From Opitutales bacterium (GTDB lineage Bacteria > Verrucomicrobiota > Verrucomicrobiia > Opitutales > Intestinicryptomonadaceae): DNA of 64,000 nucleotides. Both the position numbers and the translations under genes were made by a program. The DNA lies in contig SUVP01000001.1 of the NCBI GenBank assembly GCA_015061945.1, positions 186,001 through 250,000 on the forward strand, read 5' to 3'. This document shows positions 61,354 through 64,000 of this stretch, in pieces; positions within the stretch are counted from its first letter, which is position 1; every line of letters begins with the position of its first letter. The notes under the pieces are model-generated. The model was not told where the DNA came from, searched no databases, and saw nothing but the letters and a program-made list of their open reading frames with translations.

Positions 61354-64000
61354 ATGGAAGAAGAAAATATCAATACGCCCGCACAAGAACAAACACCTAA
61401 AAAACGCGGACGCAAGCCAAAATCAGAAATTTCTGCGTCTGAAAATTCCGCACCCAAAAAACGTGGAAGACCACGCAAGACAGAAGTTGTAGATGAACAA
61501 CAAACAACTGAACAAAATACACAAACCGACGAGCAACAAACACGCAAAGTATCGCTCGATGAAATGCTCGACTCTGCCGTAAAACAACGTCGTGCAAGAG
61601 GTAGACCTTCGACAAAAATTCCCCGTGAAGACGGTCCAGCGTGGCGTGATACTCCTGCCGTTTCACAAGAATCAGATACTCAAACGGGAGAAACCGACGG
61701 AGAATCTGAAAGCGAAATTTTTGTCCATCATGGTAAATCAGACGATTTTGAATTTACCAAAACAAGCGACGGCGACAACTCTTTCCAAGAAGATAACGAT
61801 GATGATGACGATATCCCAACATCGTTTTCAACTACGGATGATGATTTAGACCCCGACGCATATCGCAATAATTTTGACAACGACGATTCTGAAAAAGATG
61901 ATGACCAAAGAATCGCCGAAGCGAGAGAATACGAAAACGCTGTTGATGATGATGACGATTCTCAATCGCCACAAGAAGCACAACAACACGATAGACAAAA
62001 CGATCGCCAACAACGCTGGCAAAAGCGTGATCGCAACAATAAATTCGACAAACGCGACAGACAAAATAATAACAATCGCAACCAAAATCAGCAACGCCAA
62101 CAAGGGCAAAATAATCGTCAAGATTTTCGCAACAAAAATAATCGTAATCAGAATCAGCAACAGAACAATCGCAACCAAAATAATCAGCGTCAACAGCAAC
62201 AACAAAAGCAACAACAACGCCAAAATCAGCAGAAGAAATCGCGTTGGAACCAAAATCAAAATTCTGAAGAAGAATTTATAAATCCAGCCGATTTGCCTGA
62301 ATGGAATTCGTTTAAAAATGAAGTTGCGTTGAACGAACGTCTCGCTCAAATTTTCTTCGGCAAAACGCCATCATGGGAACTCGAAACATTTGAATCGGCA
62401 ACGCCTATCGCATTAGACGGCACGCCTATCGAACAATCGACAGATTCCTCGCAAGAACAAGCTCAACTGTCGGAACAAAAAGACGAAGAAAATATCGAGC
62501 AACCGACACAAGAAAATGTTGAAGTTGCCGAAGAACAAGAAACGCAAACAACAGAAGAAAATCCTGACCTTGAAATTCCACAAAAAGCCGTTTCCGATAT
62601 GAATTATTGGGAACTTATGGCTAATGCAAATGATTCGGCTGTAAAAAAATTAGGTCTCGAAAAAGGTTTAATCGAAAAAGAGAAAGTCGAAGAATCTGCT
62701 CAAGAACAAAGCTCGCAACCCGAACAAAACAAAGTTCAACCTGAAGAAAAATCAGACTTCCAAGAGCCAACGTCCCTCATTGTTAGCGATTGTGGCGAAG
62801 TTGAATCGCTCGACGGATTTGACGATATTTACAAACTTTCTGCTCGTGAAATTCAACAAAAGTACGATGAACTTGGAATTGAGTACAAACGTGGAATTGC
62901 AAAGTCTGACCTCGTTTTAGAATATTTTAAATATGCACTTTCACAAAAGAAGCTTGTCAAAGTTTCGGGTGTACTCGACGTGTTCCAAGACAATCTCGGC
63001 GGAGCAATCACGTTTGAATGCGACAATTACAGATTGAAAAAATGTTCTGTTTATGTTCCACAACTTTTTATAGATAAATATGCACTCAAACGTGGGCACA
63101 CTGTATCGGCATTTGCGATGCCCCCACGCGAGTATGGTCGTGAAAATTGCCCATTTGCAGTAGCAATAACATCGGTTATGAACGGCTCGGCAGACGACGC
63201 AAAGAACATCACGCCATTTACAGACCTCGTGCCATACTACCCGACTCGCAGAATTATTCTCGAATCGCCATCAGCGTCGCGTACAGATAGTTTGCCGATG
63301 CGTGCAGTTGATTTGCTTACGCCAATCGGTTTTGGTCAGCGTGCGTTGATAGTCGCACCGCCTCGCACTGGTAAGACTGTTCTTATGCAAGGTATGGCAA
63401 AGTCTATCCGTACGAACGCCCCAGACGCCCATTTGATGATTTTGCTTGTCGACGAACGTCCAGAAGAAGTGACCGACTTTAAGCGAAATGTCGACGCCGA
63501 AGTTATAGCGTCAACCTTTGACGAAGAAGCTGGCAACCACGTCCACGCCGCAGAAATGGTAATCAGCCGAGCAAGACGTATGGTCGAAGCTGGCAAAGAT
63601 GTGATAATTTTGCTCGACTCAATTACACGCCTCGCCCGAGCATACAACGCACTTATGCCAAATGGCGGACGCACGATGTCGGGTGGTGTGGAAGCTAACG
63701 CACTACAAAAACCAAAGAAGTTCTTTGGTTCGGCAAGAAATATTGAAGACGGTGGGTCGCTCACAATTATCGGCACTGCACTCATCGAAACTGGTAGCAA
63801 AATGGACGAAGTAATTTTTGAAGAATTTAAAGGTACGGGCAACCTCGAACTTCACCTCGACCGAGCTTTGTCCGACAAGAGAATCTTCCCTGCTATCAAT
63901 ATCGAAAAGAGTGGTACACGCAAAGAAGAATTGCTCTATCACCCAGACGAAATGGCAAAAATTTACGCATTGCGTCGGGCTATGAAAGGCGTACCAACAA
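61354..64000 (+). CDS. rho: Transcription termination factor Rho with very long N-terminal extension (3' end outside window)
   Basis: The frame runs from the ATG at 61354 to the window end without a stop (882 codons visible). The conserved Rho part begins near residue 485: helical N domain (I-Y-K-L-S-A-R-E-I), RNA-binding cold-shock-like domain (about 545-620), Walker A A-P-P-R-T-G-K-T (about 667-674), [10 protein letters not shown] and [11 protein letters not shown]. Before it lie about 480 extra residues: three AT-hook-like motifs (K-R-G-R-K-P, K-R-G-R-P-R, A-R-G-R-P-S) in the first 95, an acidic stretch, an Asn/Gln/Arg-rich low-complexity tract (about 205-305) and a second acidic stretch. 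Rho ends RNA synthesis at Rho-dependent sites. Confidence 0.95.
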   Translation, partial: MEEENINTPAQEQTPKKRGRKPKSEISASENSAPKKRGRPRKTEVVDEQQTTEQNTQTDEQQTRKVSLDEMLDSAVKQRRARGRPSTKIPREDGPAWRDTPAVSQESDTQTGETDGESESEIFVHHGKSDDFEFTKTSDGDNSFQEDNDDDDDIPTSFSTTDDDLDPDAYRNNFDNDDSEKDDDQRIAEAREYENAVDDDDDSQSPQEAQQHDRQNDRQQRWQKRDRNNKFDKRDRQNNNNRNQNQQRQQGQNNRQDFRNKNNRNQNQQQNNRNQNNQRQQQQQKQQQRQNQQKKSRWNQNQNSEEEFINPADLPEWNSFKNEVALNERLAQIFFGKTPSWELETFESATPIALDGTPIEQSTDSSQEQAQLSEQKDEENIEQPTQENVEVAEEQETQTTEENPDLEIPQKAVSDMNYWELMANANDSAVKKLGLEKGLIEKEKVEESAQEQSSQPEQNKVQPEEKSDFQEPTSLIVSDCGEVESLDGFDDIYKLSAREIQQKYDELGIEYKRGIAKSDLVLEYFKYALSQKKLVKVSGVLDVFQDNLGGAITFECDNYRLKKCSVYVPQLFIDKYALKRGHTVSAFAMPPREYGRENCPFAVAITSVMNGSADDAKNITPFTDLVPYYPTRRIILESPSASRTDSLPMRAVDLLTPIGFGQRALIVAPPRTGKTVLMQGMAKSIRTNAPDAHLMILLVDERPEEVTDFKRNVDAEVIASTFDEEAGNHVHAAEMVISRARRMVEAGKDVIILLDSITRLARAYNALMPNGGRTMSGGVEANALQKPKKFFGSARNIEDGGSLTIIGTALIETGSKMDEVIFEEFKGTGNLELHLDRALSDKRIFPAINIEKSGTRKEELLYHPDEMAKIYALRRAMKGVPT

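Noticed and set aside
61846-62349. Minus-strand ORF of 167 codons, Leu/Ile/Val-rich, opposite rho
   Set aside because: It mirrors the Asn/Gln/Arg tract of Rho; the rho frame is open across the whole region and continues into the known core.
1-64000. CRISPR arrays, tRNA or rRNA genes, transposases, integrases
   Set aside because: I looked for regular spaced repeats, T-loop signatures such as GGTTCGAATC, and recombinase motifs and found none that I could support.

Overview
The window looks like chromosome from an AT-rich, Gram-negative member of the Verrucomicrobiota/Lentisphaerota group, most likely a glycan-degrading Opitutales-type host-associated bacterium. This is an inference from gene content: a PEP-CTERM sorting tail, LpxR-type lipid A deacylase, TatA with several Tat-exported proteins, a full MoxR/Bat operon, glycyl-tRNA synthetase of the single-chain type, many secreted carbohydrate-active proteins, and the DUF1080/ThuA/GMC/Gfo-Idh-MocA families that these phyla carry in numbers. 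Most genes lack a clear Shine-Dalgarno sequence. The few that have one (8125, 28438, 33944, 40844, 59502) stand out. I see no rRNA, tRNA, CRISPR array, insertion sequence or integrase.

Layout. 1-5300: end of a YicC-type RNase, a tandem terminator block, then a PEP-CTERM protein and a LamG protein on the minus strand, and a divergent secreted DNRLRE-like protein. 5436-14337: seven-gene MoxR-DUF58-DUF4381-BatA-BatBC-BatD-BatE operon with overlapping start and stop codons. 14461-17772: tri-heme cytochrome c peroxidase, acyl-ACP thioesterase, a membrane protein and guanylate kinase. 17879-25712 (minus): TatA, an SGNH hydrolase, four envelope or secreted proteins of unknown function, and an ABCG-type transporter. 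25775-33805: two small secreted unknowns, a DUF1080 protein, glycyl-tRNA synthetase, phosphatidylserine decarboxylase, RecD2 helicase and a HAD phosphatase. 33944-43691: two translationally coupled secreted glycoside hydrolases, then minus-strand HemD, M42 peptidase, a lipoprotein and a PutP symporter.

44505-53546 (minus) is the most interesting block. An AraC regulator is followed by a Tat-exported Gfo/Idh/MocA oxidoreductase, a HEAT-like protein, a ThuA-like protein, a Tat-lipoprotein subunit 3 of the gluconate dehydrogenase type, a GMC oxidoreductase, an eight-heme membrane-anchored cytochrome c and a Tat-exported metallophosphoesterase. Together these suggest an envelope sugar- or glycoside-oxidising chain of the 3-keto-glycoside kind, with its own multiheme electron outlet. 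A DUF1080 protein at 27207 could be the matching hydrolase.

53642-64000 holds a divergent pair of small DNA-binding proteins around an AT-rich operator-like region, then mostly housekeeping genes: HlyIII, dCMP deaminase, YqgE, LpxR, RsmD, PilT, a small holin-like membrane protein, peptide deformylase and CoaE. It ends with a Rho factor, cut by the window end, that has a very long N-terminal extension carrying AT-hook-like motifs and an Asn/Gln/Arg-rich tract.
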